The notes under the pieces: model-generated
The model's input: only the letters and a program-made list of their open reading frames with translations
The model's database searches: none
Told to the model about the DNA's origin: nothing
Assembly (NCBI RefSeq): GCF_000439375.1
Contig: NZ_ATMI01000004.1
Span: 1 to 64,000, forward strand
Direction: 5' to 3'
Source: Tatumella saanichensis
GTDB taxonomy: Bacteria; Pseudomonadota; Gammaproteobacteria; Enterobacterales; Enterobacteriaceae
DNA length: 64,000 nucleotides
Program-made: the position numbers and the translations under genes
Shown: one piece after another, positions 1-9,784 of the stretch
Layout of the letters: each line of letters opens with the position of its first letter
Numbering within the stretch: the first letter of the stretch is position 1

Positions 1-38
1 CCTGTCACGCCGCTGCGCATCGCGCTTTGCCGTGTCAG

Positions 39-103
39 TGGGAGCGCATTATAGGGAGTTAATTTTTTCTGACAAGGGTTTATTTGAAATTAATTTCCGT
101 TCG
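39..103 (-). promoter_or_regulatory. rRNA operon P1 promoter
   Basis: On the minus strand, downstream of hemG, there is a -35 box TTGTCA (70-75) and a -10 box TATAAT (48-53) with a 16-bp spacer. A GC-rich GCGC discriminator and the stretch ACTGACACGG follow, as in enterobacterial rrn P1 promoters; +1 is expected at 39. An A/T-rich UP-element-like tract lies upstream (76-103). In E. coli hemG is followed directly by an rRNA operon, so a 16S gene should begin beyond the left edge. Confidence 0.9.
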
Positions 104-124
104 TCTTTTTTTTCGCCACAAGTG

Positions 125-667
125 TTATTTATACAGCGATTTGCCGGTTATCTGAACAAATTCACCCGCAAATTCCGCCACTTTCTGCCAATCCGTGTAT
201 TCATATTCCTTCGACGTATCAGTTTCGCCCCCGGTCATCTTCATGATCAAACGGATCATCACCTTATCAAACCAGCGGTAACGCGGATAACGCAAGGCAC
301 CGGCAACCACCAAGCAACGATCTGGCGTCCAAGGTGACTGCTCCAGAAACTTACGGGTGTAGACATTCGTCTCAGGGGTATTCTTATCCGCTTTGCGCGC
401 AGTCAGGTTGACCGAGATAAAACCGCTGGCCCGCGCCTGCAGTAATGGCAGGTGATCGGCAATACAGCGATCCACTTCCGGTGCATAATGACCATAACGG
501 ATCGAGGCGGCAATCAGCACCCGATCATAGTCCTGCCAGGTAACCTGATTTGCCTGAGCAACGTTGATCACATCACAGACCTCATGTTGTCCTGCTTCGG
601 TAGCAATAAAGTCGGCAATTTTCTTTGTCTGTCCATCCCGGCTGGAAAACAGTATCAGCATCTTCAT
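125..667 (-). CDS. hemG: menaquinone-dependent protoporphyrinogen IX oxidase HemG
   Basis: HemG is an FMN protein at the inner membrane that oxidises protoporphyrinogen IX to protoporphyrin IX and passes electrons to the respiratory quinone pool, the penultimate step of haem synthesis. The 180-residue product has a flavodoxin fold: an FMN phosphate loop at residues 6-14 (LFSSRDGQT), the family motif RYGHY at 57-61 and AGALRYPRYRW near 122-132. The long insert typical of HemG is present. Length and start match the E. coli protein. The gene is last in the minus-strand series pepQ-yigZ-trkH-hemG, 22 bp after trkH, and is followed by an rRNA promoter, the same neighbourhood as in E. coli. Confidence 0.97.
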   Translation of the reverse strand: MKMLILFSSRDGQTKKIADFIATEAGQHEVCDVINVAQANQVTWQDYDRVLIAASIRYGHYAPEVDRCIADHLPLLQARASGFISVNLTARKADKNTPETNVYTRKFLEQSPWTPDRCLVVAGALRYPRYRWFDKVMIRLIMKMTGGETDTSKEYEYTDWQKVAEFAGEFVQITGKSLYK

Positions 668-689
668 TTGATTATCCTTTGATAAAGAT

Positions 690-2141
690 TTATTCCCGCC
701 AGAAGGTCGGGGTGAACAGTACCAGTAATGTAAACACTTCCAGACGACCGAACAGCATGGTGGAAATCAGGATCCATTTGGCGGTGTCATTCATAGAAGC
801 AAAGTTGTCGGCAACCACCCCTAATCCTGGTCCAAGGTTATTCAGGGTCGCCGCCACGGCAGCAAAGGCCGAGAAGTTGTCGACGCCGGTGGCGATGATC
901 GCCAGCATGCTTACCAGAAAAACCAATGCATAGGCAGAGAAGAACCCCCATACCGCTTCGAGGATACGCTCAGGCAAAGCACGCTCACCCAGCTTTATGG
1001 TATAGACTGCGTTGGGATGCACCAGACGTTTAAGTTCTCTATTACCCTGCTTACACAACAACAGAATGCGGATGACCTTCAGTCCTCCCCCGGTAGAGCC
1101 AGCACAGCCGCCAATAAACGCGGAACAGAGCAGCAGGATCGGCAGGAAAGAGGGCCAGTTTGAAATGCTGTCAGTGGTAAACCCAGCGGTCGTCGCCCAA
1201 GAAACCACTTGGAAAAAAGCTTGGTTGAGGGTTTGCAGCAGACTGCCGTAAGTGTGATGTACCGCCAGCAACAGTGTAGCGATGGCTACCAGCGTTAACT
1301 GCACCCCGATAAAGACTCGGAATTCCGGGTCACGCCAGTAACCTTTCAAGCTACGACCAGTCAGTAATGAAAAGTGCAAGCCATAGTTACAGCCGGAGAT
1401 CAGCAGGAAAATCGCAATAATAGTATTGATGGTACCGCTATGGTAATAACCGATGCTGGCATCATGGGTCGAGAACCCGCCGATAGCGATCGTTGAGAAG
1501 CTGTGACCTATTGCATCAAACAACGGCATACCCGCTAACCATAATGCCAGCGCACAAGCGACGGTGAGTAACACATAGATCAGCCACAAGGTTTTGGCAG
1601 TGTCGGCAATTCTCGGCCGCATTTTGTGGTCTTTTAGCGGTCCCGGCATTTCAGCGCGATAGAGCTGCATTCCCCCGACCCCGAGGATCGGCAGAATAGC
1701 GACCGCCAGCACGATAATACCCATCCCCCCTAACCATTGCAGCATCTGACGGTAGAACAGAATAGCTTTCGGCATACTGTCCAACCCGACCAAGGTGGTC
1801 GCACCGGTAGTGGTCAGCCCCGAGAATGATTCAAAGAAAGCATCGGTTACCGACAGATGTGGTTGTTCAGCGAAAATAAACGGCATCGCCCCGACACTGC
1901 CCAACACGGTCCAGAACAACACCACGATCAGAAACCCTTCACGGGGCTTTAACTCTTTCTTCTGTTTACGGTTCGGCCACCACAGGATCGAGCCGATCAA
2001 CAGTGCCATCATGAAGGTCTGACTGAATGCCCGCCCGGCACCGTCGCGGTAAATCAAGGCCACCAGTCCCGGCACAATCATGGTGACGGAGAAGATAATA
2101 ATCAGTAAACCCACTATGCGGGTAATGGCACGAAAATGCAT
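690..2141 (-). CDS. trkH: Trk potassium uptake system membrane protein TrkH
   Basis: TrkH is the ion-conducting subunit of the Trk potassium uptake system; it works with the cytoplasmic NAD-binding ring TrkA, which is not in this window. The 483-residue protein is strongly hydrophobic and shows four pore loops with filter glycines: TTGATT (111-116), AIGGFST (219-225), TTAGFTT (317-323) and NNLGPG (434-439). Length equals the family norm. It begins 11 bp after the yigZ stop and is followed by hemG, so all are probably cotranscribed. No anomaly is seen. Confidence 0.97.
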   Translation of the reverse strand: MHFRAITRIVGLLIIIFSVTMIVPGLVALIYRDGAGRAFSQTFMMALLIGSILWWPNRKQKKELKPREGFLIVVLFWTVLGSVGAMPFIFAEQPHLSVTDAFFESFSGLTTTGATTLVGLDSMPKAILFYRQMLQWLGGMGIIVLAVAILPILGVGGMQLYRAEMPGPLKDHKMRPRIADTAKTLWLIYVLLTVACALALWLAGMPLFDAIGHSFSTIAIGGFSTHDASIGYYHSGTINTIIAIFLLISGCNYGLHFSLLTGRSLKGYWRDPEFRVFIGVQLTLVAIATLLLAVHHTYGSLLQTLNQAFFQVVSWATTAGFTTDSISNWPSFLPILLLCSAFIGGCAGSTGGGLKVIRILLLCKQGNRELKRLVHPNAVYTIKLGERALPERILEAVWGFFSAYALVFLVSMLAIIATGVDNFSAFAAVAATLNNLGPGLGVVADNFASMNDTAKWILISTMLFGRLEVFTLLVLFTPTFWRE

Positions 2142-2152
2142 TATGCCTGTCC

Positions 2153-2785
2153 TTAACTCTGTGAAGGTCGTTGATCTACCCGCTGAAGCGTCAACGCACC
2201 GCGGCTTAAGTCAGAAAGCTGTTTTTCAAACTCACGAATACTGTCAAAAGGTAATGCCAAGGTGAGGTGGATATCGGCTTGGTAATCGCTGGCGATAATT
2301 TTTCCGTTAAAGCGTTCTACCAGCCGTTCAGCTTCGGTCAGAAATCCGTAGTCACAGCGCAGGGTGAAACGCTGCATCGGCACTTTGCGGCATCGAGTTA
2401 AGGCCTGCAATCCCTGACGTACTCCCCCACCATAGGCTTTTACCAACCCGCCGGTACCAAGCATGATGCCACCGTAATAACGCACGACGACGCAGGTCAC
2501 CTCACCGACCCCGCTACCCATTAGCTGAGCCAGCATCGGTTTTCCTGCAGTCCCTGAAGGTTCACCATCATCGGAGAACCCCAGTTGTTGTGAATCGTCG
2601 GGTGCACCGGCTACCCATGCCCAGCAGTGATGTCTGGCATCAGGATGCTGCTCACGGATCTGCCGGACGAAGGCTTTTGCCGCCTCACTCCCTTCGGTAT
2701 GGGCAAGGTAAGTAATGAAGCGGCTTTTCTTGATCGTCTCTTCCGTGACGCAGACGTCCGCCGCCGGAATATCGTAAGCCTCCAT
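2153..2785 (-). CDS. yigZ: IMPACT/YigZ family protein
   Basis: A 210-residue member of the UPF0029/IMPACT family, with an N-terminal IMPACT domain and a C-terminal DUF1949 region. The family signature is clear: SDDGEPSGTAGKPML at 71-85, then VRYYGGIMLGTGGL from 101. Its bacterial function is not settled; a role in translation or stress is usually proposed from the eukaryotic IMPACT protein. The ATG shares one base with the pepQ stop codon (TAATG), which indicates translational coupling. trkH follows after 11 bp. Confidence 0.93.
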   Translation of the reverse strand: MEAYDIPAADVCVTEETIKKSRFITYLAHTEGSEAAKAFVRQIREQHPDARHHCWAWVAGAPDDSQQLGFSDDGEPSGTAGKPMLAQLMGSGVGEVTCVVVRYYGGIMLGTGGLVKAYGGGVRQGLQALTRCRKVPMQRFTLRCDYGFLTEAERLVERFNGKIIASDYQADIHLTLALPFDSIREFEKQLSDLSRGALTLQRVDQRPSQS

Positions 2786-4113
2786 TAGGCAAGCTTCAGA
2801 TCACGGGTCATATTCTCGATCCCTTGGCTTTGGATAATCACGTTATCTTCAATACGGATGCCACCATAGGGCTTTAAGGCGTCAATGTGTTGCCAGTTGA
2901 AGTGTTTACTATAGCGGCCTTCACGCCACGGTGATAACAGCGACTCAATAAAATAGATCCCCGGTTCAATGGTCACCACCATACCGGCCGCTAACGTACG
3001 GGTGCAACGCAGCCACGGATACTGTGTTGGAGGTGCCTGGTGAGTGCCCTGCTCATCCTGCATAAATCCAGCGACATCATGGACCTGAAGACCCAACGGA
3101 TGCCCCACACCGTGCGGCATAAACACTTGGGTAATATTTTCGCTGACCATCGCCTCTTCGCTGAGACCGGTAATAATGTCAAACTCACGCAGGACCGATG
3201 CCAGACGCTGGTTCATCTGCAAATGATAGTCGGTATAACAGGTCCCAGCTTGCAGCGTCGCAATCAGTGCCTGCTCATGGTGATCGATGGCGGCAATCAG
3301 GTCAGCGAACACACCACTTTCCGCGGCGTAGGTGCGTGTCAGGTCTGCGGCATAGCCGTTAAACTCCGCCCCGGCATCCAACAGAAAGCTACGATGCTGG
3401 GCCGGTACCTGCTGCTCCAGTCTGGTGTAGTGCAAAATGGCCGCATTTTCATTGAGTGCGACGATGTTACCGTAGGGAACATCAGTATCCCGTTGCCCAG
3501 TGGCCAACAGGTAAGCGCTATTGATCTCAAACTCACTTTTTCCGGCAAAGAAAGCATCACGGGCAGCGCGATGACCCGCTACCGCAATTTTCTGGGCTTC
3601 ACGCATACACCAGAGTTCATAATCCGTTTTAAAACTGCGATGGAAATGCAGGTAATCAAGAACCGGCTGCGGGTTAATCTGCGCCTCAGCAATCCCTAAT
3701 TGTGCGGCCCGTCCAACAGCAGGACCAATGTAGGCCACCTTTTCTCGGCGCTGAGGCAGCAGTTGACCTATATCTTGGCTGTTTCTCAGGGGAACGATGT
3801 CGAATTCATCGCTCCAGAAACTGTTCGGCAAAGGATCGGTTTTATGCCAGTAATCCACCGGAGAATAGAACCAAAGTGTCGGCTTACTGACACCATCAAC
3901 CCACAACCAGCAATTTGGGGTTTGCGTCACCGGCAACCAGGCCTTAAACGGGGCACTGACTTTGAAGGGGTAGTGATGATCATCGAGGAATACGCTCTGT
4001 AATTCCCCAGAATGGATCAGCAAGGCGTCTAGCTGATTTGCCGCCAGCACCTGCTGCGCGCGATGTTGCAAGGTGGTCAGATGGGATTGATACAATGCAT
4101 TCAGTGAGTTCAT
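2785..4113 (-). CDS. pepQ: Xaa-Pro dipeptidase PepQ
   Basis: PepQ hydrolyses dipeptides with a C-terminal proline, using two metal ions in a pita-bread (creatinase-like) fold. The metal ligands are visible in [16 protein letters not shown] (two Asp), [10 protein letters not shown] (His), TIEPGIYF (Glu) and GGIRIEDN (Glu). The chosen ATG at 4113 has an AAGG-type ribosome site and gives 442 residues, close to E. coli PepQ (443); an upstream in-frame start would add 16 residues with no family support. It is the first gene of the pepQ-yigZ-trkH-hemG series. In E. coli fadBA lies just upstream in the opposite direction; here it is missing. Confidence 0.96.
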   Translation of the reverse strand: MNSLNALYQSHLTTLQHRAQQVLAANQLDALLIHSGELQSVFLDDHHYPFKVSAPFKAWLPVTQTPNCWLWVDGVSKPTLWFYSPVDYWHKTDPLPNSFWSDEFDIVPLRNSQDIGQLLPQRREKVAYIGPAVGRAAQLGIAEAQINPQPVLDYLHFHRSFKTDYELWCMREAQKIAVAGHRAARDAFFAGKSEFEINSAYLLATGQRDTDVPYGNIVALNENAAILHYTRLEQQVPAQHRSFLLDAGAEFNGYAADLTRTYAAESGVFADLIAAIDHHEQALIATLQAGTCYTDYHLQMNQRLASVLREFDIITGLSEEAMVSENITQVFMPHGVGHPLGLQVHDVAGFMQDEQGTHQAPPTQYPWLRCTRTLAAGMVVTIEPGIYFIESLLSPWREGRYSKHFNWQHIDALKPYGGIRIEDNVIIQSQGIENMTRDLKLA

Positions 4114-4255
4114 CTCTGCCTTCTTATGATTAAGAATAAGAATTTTTGCGCATTTTATCACAGCTCACCGCCGGGTGGCGTATTGCTGCGGCAGGCCAAT
4201 ACGCTTAGCAATGAGGCAATAAGGCAGGTCAAGCAGGGAGAGGGGAAGAATTACG

Positions 4256-4292
4256 CCCCTCCCCACCGGCCAGTCGGCCTACCGGGGAGGGG
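4256..4292 (-). terminator. stem-loop downstream of fre
   Basis: Perfect 9-bp inverted repeat CCCCTCCCC (4256-4264) / GGGGAGGGG (4284-4292), with a smaller GGCC/GGCC stem in the loop, 15 bp after the fre stop. There is no clear U tract, so it is either a weak intrinsic terminator or an mRNA-stabilising hairpin. It occupies most of the short space left where fadBA lies in E. coli. Confidence 0.45.
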
Positions 4293-4307
4293 TGTTACAT
4301 CACAGAC

Positions 4308-5009
4308 TCAGATAAAGGCGAAGGCATCACCGTAAATCTGGCCGCTGACGGCATCACGTTCGGCACAGAAGCGTTCACGGGCCACTTTCGCCATTTCAAA
4401 ACGGCCAGCAATATAGATATCGTAAGGCTGTAAGCTGCTGTAGTCCTGGATCACTGCCGGTAGAACGGTTCCGGTACGCCCCCGCCAGTCGCTGTCCGGT
4501 TGCTCAACCACCGGCACCACTTTCAGGTTAGGATGACGAACCGCCAACGCGTTCAGCTCTTCCAGATCATAAAGATGATGAGGTTCACGGCCGCCCCAGT
4601 AGATGGCAATTTCACGATCTGGCTGATTAGCCAGCGCCGTTAACAGGATCGAACGGGCATAGGAGAATCCAGTGCCGCCCGCGACCAAGATGATAGGCCG
4701 ATCACTGTCTTCACGCAGGGCTGCTTTACCGTGCGGCATATCAACCGTTACGCTGCGCTGGTCACGAATTTTTTCCATTACCGCCATGGCATACAGATTC
4801 ATCTCGGACGCGCCGATATGCAGCTCGATAATGTCTTTTTCCATCGGCGTAGAGGCCAGTGAAAACGGACGTTTATCGTTCTCATCCATCACCACCATCA
4901 GATACTGGCCGGCACGGAAACTGAATTCCGTTTCTGGAACCAAACGGACCCGATAGACCGTATCGTTGATGCTTTCTACAGAAATTACTTTACAGCTTAA
5001 TGTTGTCAT
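4308..5009 (-). CDS. fre: NAD(P)H-flavin reductase Fre
   Basis: Fre reduces free FMN, FAD or riboflavin with NAD(P)H and supplies reduced flavin in the cytoplasm. The 233-residue product, the same length as E. coli Fre, belongs to the ferredoxin-NADP reductase superfamily: RPFSLAS in the N-terminal flavin-binding barrel, then [14 protein letters not shown] in the nucleotide-binding domain. It lies 29 bp downstream of ubiD on the same strand and is probably cotranscribed with it. Reduced flavin is also needed to make the prenylated FMN used by UbiD, so the pairing is functionally sensible. Confidence 0.96.
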   Translation of the reverse strand: MTTLSCKVISVESINDTVYRVRLVPETEFSFRAGQYLMVVMDENDKRPFSLASTPMEKDIIELHIGASEMNLYAMAVMEKIRDQRSVTVDMPHGKAALREDSDRPIILVAGGTGFSYARSILLTALANQPDREIAIYWGGREPHHLYDLEELNALAVRHPNLKVVPVVEQPDSDWRGRTGTVLPAVIQDYSSLQPYDIYIAGRFEMAKVARERFCAERDAVSGQIYGDAFAFI

Positions 5010-5038
5010 TCGTTCACTCTGTCGGGTTAGCGGATAAA

Positions 5039-6538
5039 TTACAGTGGCCGTGACTTCACGGAGCTACCGGGTTCAAAGATTGCCAGCTCATCCCAGATTT
5101 CATCAATCCGTGCTGTGACCTTAGGGTCTTTCACAATCGGTCTGCCCCACTCACGATCAGTCTCACCCGGCCATTTATTGGTGGCATCCAGCCCCATCTT
5201 CGAGCCCAGTCCGGAAACCGGAGAGGCAAAATCCAGATAGTCGATCGGTGTATTTTCAACAATCACCGTATCACGTGCCGGATCCATACGGGTGGTGATC
5301 GCCCAGATCACATCGTTCCAGTCACGCGCATTCACGTCGTCGTCACAGACAATCACAAATTTAGTGTACATAAACTGTCGCAGGAACGACCATACCCCAA
5401 ACATAACGCGTTTCGCATGCCCGGCATATTGTTTCTTCATGGTCACTACTGCTAGGCGATAGGAACAGCCTTCCGGAGGCAGATAGAAATCAACAATTTC
5501 AGGGAACTGTTTAATTAAAATGGGTACCAGTACTTCATTGAGGGCAACGCCCAATGCAGCCGGTTCATCCGGAGGACGACCAGTATAGGTGGAGTGATAG
5601 ATAGCATCCCGTCTACGGGTAATATGAGTGATAGTAAAGACTGGGAAATCATCGACTTCATTATAGTAACCGGTATGGTCACCGTATGGACCTTCCGGCG
5701 CCATATCCCCAGGCTCGATATACCCCTCAAGGATAATTTCGGCGCTGGCAGGCACCTCTAGGTCATTCGACAGGCATTTTACCACTTCGGTTTTGGTTCC
5801 GCGCAACAAGCCGGCAAACGCATATTCCGATAGGCTGTCCGGTACCGGCGTCACCGCGCCAAGAATAGTAGCCGGGTCCGCGCCGAGGGCAACAGAGACT
5901 GGGAAGCGCTCCCCTGGGTGTGTCTGGCACCATTCCTGAAAATCGAGTGCGCCGCCACGGTGAGACAGCCAGCGCATAATCACGCGGTTTTTACCGATCA
6001 CCTGCATACGATAAATGCCGAGATTTTGACGCTCTTTATGCGGACCACGGGTCACGGTGAGTCCCCAGGTGATCAAAGGTGCCGCATCTTCCGGCCAGCA
6101 GGTCATCACAGGGATTTCAGCGAGATCCACTGCATCACCTTCACACACCACTTCCTGACACGGGGCACTGCGCAGACGTTTGGTCGGCATATTCAGGACT
6201 TTCTTGAAGCGTGGCATTTGTTCGAACAGGTCGCGGAAACCTTTCGGTGGCGATGGCTCTTTCAGGAAGGCCAGCAGCTCGCCGACATCGCGCAACGCAC
6301 TGACTTCTTCCTGACCCATCCCCAGCGCCACCCGCTTGGAAGAGCCGAACAGATTACACAGCACCGGCATGTCATAGCCTTTAGGATTTTCAAATAGCAG
6401 TGCTGGCCCTCCGGCCCGAAGCGTACGATCAGCGATCTCGGTCATTTCCAGCACCGGATCAATAGGATAACTAATCCTTTTCAATTCACCACGCTGCTCA
6501 AGTTGTCGCAGGAAGTCTCTTAAGTCCTGATATTTCAT
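5039..6538 (-). CDS. ubiD: 4-hydroxy-3-polyprenylbenzoate decarboxylase UbiD
   Basis: UbiD removes the carboxyl group from 4-hydroxy-3-octaprenylbenzoate in ubiquinone synthesis, using prenylated FMN supplied by UbiX. The 499-residue protein matches the family length (E. coli 497). Conserved stretches include [28 protein letters not shown], and the acidic segment [20 protein letters not shown]. The start [10 protein letters not shown] agrees with the E. coli protein. It is divergent from rfaH and lies upstream of fre. Confidence 0.97.
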   Translation of the reverse strand: MKYQDLRDFLRQLEQRGELKRISYPIDPVLEMTEIADRTLRAGGPALLFENPKGYDMPVLCNLFGSSKRVALGMGQEEVSALRDVGELLAFLKEPSPPKGFRDLFEQMPRFKKVLNMPTKRLRSAPCQEVVCEGDAVDLAEIPVMTCWPEDAAPLITWGLTVTRGPHKERQNLGIYRMQVIGKNRVIMRWLSHRGGALDFQEWCQTHPGERFPVSVALGADPATILGAVTPVPDSLSEYAFAGLLRGTKTEVVKCLSNDLEVPASAEIILEGYIEPGDMAPEGPYGDHTGYYNEVDDFPVFTITHITRRRDAIYHSTYTGRPPDEPAALGVALNEVLVPILIKQFPEIVDFYLPPEGCSYRLAVVTMKKQYAGHAKRVMFGVWSFLRQFMYTKFVIVCDDDVNARDWNDVIWAITTRMDPARDTVIVENTPIDYLDFASPVSGLGSKMGLDATNKWPGETDREWGRPIVKDPKVTARIDEIWDELAIFEPGSSVKSRPL

Positions 6539-6575
6539 GAGGTTTTTTTACTTTGTTGCCGGAGTTAATCAAGCC

Positions 6576-6581
6576 ATTATA
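6576..6581 (-). promoter_or_regulatory. probable -10 box of ubiD
   Basis: TATAAT on the minus strand in the ubiD-rfaH intergenic region, 37 bp upstream of the ubiD ATG. The matching -35 box is poor (TTCAGC about 19 bp upstream), so only the -10 element is called. Confidence 0.4.
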
Positions 6582-6739
6582 GGGGGGATTCGGTGAAGAT
6601 GCTGAAATTTATTAGCCACAGAAATGGCATAGACGCTGAGCGGTCATTGGTCAGACGTCCCTTTCGGGTTTAAGGGGGCGTGAGCTATGACTCTGAAAAG
6701 AGTTTTGCTATTCTTTGCTGCCTGAAAAATGGAGCAGTT

Positions 6740-7228
6740 ATGGAATCTTGGTATCTACTTTTTTGTAAGCGTGGTCAGTTGTTAAGGGCACAAGAACATC
6801 TCGAACGTCAGGGGGTTAACTGCCTGAGCCCGATGGTCACGGTTGAGAAGACCCTGCGTGGGACTCAGGTCACACGCAGCGAGCCTCTATTCCCGAATTA
6901 TTTGTTTATCCGTTTTTCACCGGAAGTCATCCACACCACTACCATCAGCGCCACCCGAGGGGTCAGCCACTTTGTTCGCTTTGGGGCTTTGCCTGCCACG
7001 GTACCGGATGAGGTCATTGATTCCATTGCGGCGCACAACGCCCTGCAACCTCCAGTCTCCACCCCGCCACAACCTGGCGATGAGGTGGAAGTTACCGCCG
7101 GTGCCTTTGAAGGCATACGCGCTATTTTCAGCGAACCGGATGGGGAAACCCGTTCAATATTGCTGCTAAATCTGCTGAATAAAAAGGTTGCGCACACCCT
7201 GAGTAACCGGCAGTTTCGTAAGCTCTGA
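6740..7228 (+). CDS. rfaH: transcription antiterminator RfaH
   Basis: RfaH is a NusG paralogue recruited to RNA polymerase paused at ops elements. It suppresses termination and aids translation of long envelope operons such as LPS core, O-antigen and capsule. The ATG at 6740, behind GGAG at 6731, gives 162 residues, exactly the E. coli length. The N-terminal NGN domain ([13 protein letters not shown], then [11 protein letters not shown]) spans about residues 1-100, and the C-terminal domain carries [16 protein letters not shown]. An in-frame ATG 60 bp upstream is not favoured. It is a single-gene unit, divergent from ubiD, and its stop directly abuts the convergent tatD stop. No ops element was found in this window. 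Confidence 0.96.
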   Translation: MESWYLLFCKRGQLLRAQEHLERQGVNCLSPMVTVEKTLRGTQVTRSEPLFPNYLFIRFSPEVIHTTTISATRGVSHFVRFGALPATVPDEVIDSIAAHNALQPPVSTPPQPGDEVEVTAGAFEGIRAIFSEPDGETRSILLLNLLNKKVAHTLSNRQFRKL

Positions 7229-8011
7229 TCAGCTCAGGCGGAACAACCGCCGAGCATTAGCATCGACCTGCTGACCAAGCTGTACTGCATCCTCACCCCG
7301 CCATTGAGCCACCTGCTGCAAGATATGTGGCAGGAAGCAGGGTTCATTACGGCGTGACGGCGGGCGCGGATACATATCCCGCGGCAGCAAATAAGGTGCA
7401 TCCGTTTCCAGCAGCAGTTTTTCCGCTGGGATCATCGGTAACAGCTCACGCAGTTCCAGTCCGCGTCGCTCATCACAGACCCAACCGGTGATCCCCACCG
7501 ATAACCCTGCATCTAGACATTCCTGCAATTCCTGCCGAGTGCCCGTAAAACAATGCACCACCGAGGGCGGCAGCTTGTCTAACCAGGGTTTAAGCACCGC
7601 CATAAAACGTTGATGTGCTTCGCGACAGTGCATAAATACCGGCAACTGTAATTCAGCCGCCAGTGCCAGCTGTGCATCAAAGGCATATTCTTGTTGAGAG
7701 TGATCAGCCAAGTTACGGTTAAAATCGAGACCGCACTCACCTATCGCCACCACTTCCGGCTGAGCGGCGAGACGACGCAGTGTCGAAGAGGTTTCCAGCG
7801 ACCATTCGCTGGCATGGTGAGGATGAACGCCAGCAGTCGACCAGCAATAGCCCGTGTGCTGCTGAGCCAGTGATCGCGCCTGCTGACTTTCGAGTGCATT
7901 GGTACCGGTAATCAAGAAACCGGTCACACCGGCATCTCGTGATCGGCTGACAACCTGCTTACGGTCTTTCGCAAACTGTGTACTGGTGAGGTTAACCCCT
8001 ATATCAAACAT
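7229..8011 (-). CDS. tatD: 3'-5' DNA/RNA exonuclease TatD
   Basis: TatD is a metal-dependent nuclease of the amidohydrolase superfamily with 3'-5' exonuclease activity, implicated in DNA repair and in handling damaged nucleic acid. Visible motifs: FDIGVNLTS at the start, [36 protein letters not shown] and [14 protein letters not shown], which contain the metal-binding His, Glu and Asp residues. The ATG at 8011 gives 260 residues, the E. coli length; a TTG four codons upstream is the only extension. Although it follows tatABC, a strong terminator lies directly upstream, so it is probably expressed partly on its own. It ends base-to-base with rfaH. Confidence 0.96.
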   Translation of the reverse strand: MFDIGVNLTSTQFAKDRKQVVSRSRDAGVTGFLITGTNALESQQARSLAQQHTGYCWSTAGVHPHHASEWSLETSSTLRRLAAQPEVVAIGECGLDFNRNLADHSQQEYAFDAQLALAAELQLPVFMHCREAHQRFMAVLKPWLDKLPPSVVHCFTGTRQELQECLDAGLSVGITGWVCDERRGLELRELLPMIPAEKLLLETDAPYLLPRDMYPRPPSRRNEPCFLPHILQQVAQWRGEDAVQLGQQVDANARRLFRLS

Positions 8012-8021
8012 GTTATTTCCC

Positions 8022-8051
8022 AAAAAACGAAACCCCCCATACGGGGGGTTT
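8022..8051 (-). terminator. intrinsic terminator of tatABC
   Basis: Perfect 9-bp stem AAACCCCCC (8030-8038) / GGGGGGTTT (8043-8051) with a 4-nt loop. On the minus strand it is followed by CG and six T (8022-8027). It lies between the tatC stop and the tatD start and should separate tatABC from tatD expression. Confidence 0.9.
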
Positions 8052-8094
8052 TGATAAACATTTCCCGCAACTGCCGGGACCTGAGTCAGGGATC

Positions 8095-8847
8095 TCAGGA
8101 TCCTGGATCCTGTTCCTTATCCCAACGCCCTTTTCCCACGTAGTAACGAGAGAAGAATACGCCGACTTCAAACAGGCAGTACATCGGAATAGCGAGCAAA
8201 GTTTGAGAAAAAACATCTGGCGGAGTCAGTAACATCCCGACGACAAACGCACCGACTAGCATATAAGGGCGCTTTTTACGCAGGTCTTCCGGTGAAGTGA
8301 TACCGGTCCAGCACAATAGTACAATGGCCACCGGGACTTCAAACGCCACACCGAATGCCAAAAACAGCGTCATGACGAAATCCAGATAGTTACTAATATC
8401 TGTCGCAATCTGTACACCGTGGGGAACGGTTTTGGCAAAGAAGCCGAATGCCAGCGGGAACACGATAAAGTAGGCAAAGGCAACACCGATATAAAACAGC
8501 AGCGTACTGGAGAACAACAGCGGCATAATCAGTTTACGCTCATGCCGGTACAGTGCCGGCGCCACAAATGCCCAGACCTGATAGAGGATCACCGGCACCG
8601 CCAGGAATACTGACACAATGATGGTCAGCTTTATCGGTGTAAAGAACGGTGATGCCACATCGGTGGCAATCATGCTGGCACCAACCGGCATCTGTTTGAT
8701 CAACGGTGCCGCCACTAGCTGGTAGATATCATTCGCGAAATAGACTAACGCTAAGAAGATCACCAGTATCGAGGCGATACAATAGAGCAGACGCTTGCGC
8801 AGCTCAATCAGGTGGCTGATGAGTGGTTGAGTATCTTGTACATCCAT
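8095..8847 (-). CDS. tatC: Sec-independent protein translocase subunit TatC
   Basis: TatC is the six-helix inner-membrane core of the twin-arginine translocase. With TatB it recognises RR signal peptides of folded proteins and recruits TatA. The 250-residue product starts [20 protein letters not shown], with the conserved HLxELRxR cytosolic N-terminus, and has the typical series of hydrophobic helices, a FxxPIKLT segment and [11 protein letters not shown] near the end. It follows tatB after 2 bp, and a strong terminator lies downstream. Confidence 0.97.
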   Translation of the reverse strand: MDVQDTQPLISHLIELRKRLLYCIASILVIFLALVYFANDIYQLVAAPLIKQMPVGASMIATDVASPFFTPIKLTIIVSVFLAVPVILYQVWAFVAPALYRHERKLIMPLLFSSTLLFYIGVAFAYFIVFPLAFGFFAKTVPHGVQIATDISNYLDFVMTLFLAFGVAFEVPVAIVLLCWTGITSPEDLRKKRPYMLVGAFVVGMLLTPPDVFSQTLLAIPMYCLFEVGVFFSRYYVGKGRWDKEQDPGS

Positions 8848-8849
8848 GA

Positions 8850-9446
8850 TTATCTTTCTTCGCTTACCGGAGAGGCGGATACTTTCCCGGGGTCTGAGGC
8901 AGGTTTAGCCGCGCCGGAAGAAGGTGTCGTCACTTCTGCCTGATCGGGAACCGCCGCTTCCTGAGTCACTGCGGTAGCTGAGGCCGGGGTCTGATGACTA
9001 ACAGCAGGCTCTGCTGCGTGTTCAGGCACGCAGCTGTCCTCGTTTACCGAGGCAAAAGGAACGCTATGACTACTGTCAGTAGACTCGGTTTCTGAGGAAG
9101 AAGTCCGGGCTTTGGCATTAGCTTCGTCTTCAGCCTTTTCAAGAGTCGTTGCCTCATGATAAGTCCGCTTCATTGAGTCAGCGGTTTTACGCAACTCCTC
9201 CATCGACTCTTTAAGCTCTGGAGATAACGTTCCCTTACCGGCTTCTTCAACTTTCTTCAGACTGTCCTGCAACTCCTGAAGCTTGAGTTCCTGCGCCAGC
9301 TCATTTTGCACATTAGCCGCCAGAGAGCGCATGGCACGGATCCAGCCGACCACAGTTTTCACGGCCACAGGCAGACGTTGCGGGCCGAGTACAATCAGGC
9401 CAATGACAAAAACCAATAACAGTTCACTAAAGCCAATATCGAACAC
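8850..9446 (-). CDS. tatB: Sec-independent protein translocase subunit TatB
   Basis: TatB pairs with TatC in the receptor complex for twin-arginine precursors. The 198-residue protein has the family layout: an N-terminal membrane helix ([20 protein letters not shown]), the hinge GPQRLP, an amphipathic helix to about residue 60, then a long charged, low-complexity tail rich in Ala, Glu, Ser and Thr (about 100-198). The tail is the variable part of the family and is longer than the E. coli tail. It lies 3 bp after tatA and 2 bp before tatC. Confidence 0.96.
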   Translation of the reverse strand: MFDIGFSELLLVFVIGLIVLGPQRLPVAVKTVVGWIRAMRSLAANVQNELAQELKLQELQDSLKKVEEAGKGTLSPELKESMEELRKTADSMKRTYHEATTLEKAEDEANAKARTSSSETESTDSSHSVPFASVNEDSCVPEHAAEPAVSHQTPASATAVTQEAAVPDQAEVTTPSSGAAKPASDPGKVSASPVSEER

Positions 9447-9449
9447 GGT

Positions 9450-9695
9450 TTATACCTGATTGTTATCTTTCCGGGCCTCTTCTTTCTGAGAAGAAGTCTG
9501 TTGAGTATCAGAAATAGATTTGGCGCTGAAATCTGCATCCTGATTTTTCTTGTCTTCATCATCGTGCATCGCTTTTTTGAAGCCTTTGATAGAAGACCCT
9601 AAATCTGAACCAAGGTTACGCAATTTATTGGTGCCGAATAACAATATGACAATCACTGCAACAACGAGTAAATGCCCGATACTAATGCCGCCCAT
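9450..9695 (-). CDS. tatA: Sec-independent protein translocase subunit TatA
   Basis: TatA forms the homo-oligomer that makes the passage for folded proteins across the inner membrane. The 81-residue product begins [20 protein letters not shown] (membrane helix), then [24 protein letters not shown] (hinge and amphipathic helix, with the conserved Phe-Gly pair) and a short charged tail. Length fits the family (E. coli 89). It is the first gene of tatABC and lies 89 bp after ubiB, enough room for its own promoter. Confidence 0.97.
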   Translation of the reverse strand: MGGISIGHLLVVAVIVILLFGTNKLRNLGSDLGSSIKGFKKAMHDDEDKKNQDADFSAKSISDTQQTSSQKEEARKDNNQV

Positions 9696-9784
9696 GTTAA
9701 CTCCCGATATTCGTGACTCTATAGTGCAAGTCTGATGAAAAAGTTCAGTCTTATGACATTACCCCGTAAGGATCAGGCTGACAA

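Noticed and set aside
5918-6397. 159-codon plus-strand ORF inside ubiD
   Set aside because: Antisense shadow of a strongly conserved gene. Other long antisense frames in hemC, pepQ, recQ and wecB regions were rejected for the same reason.
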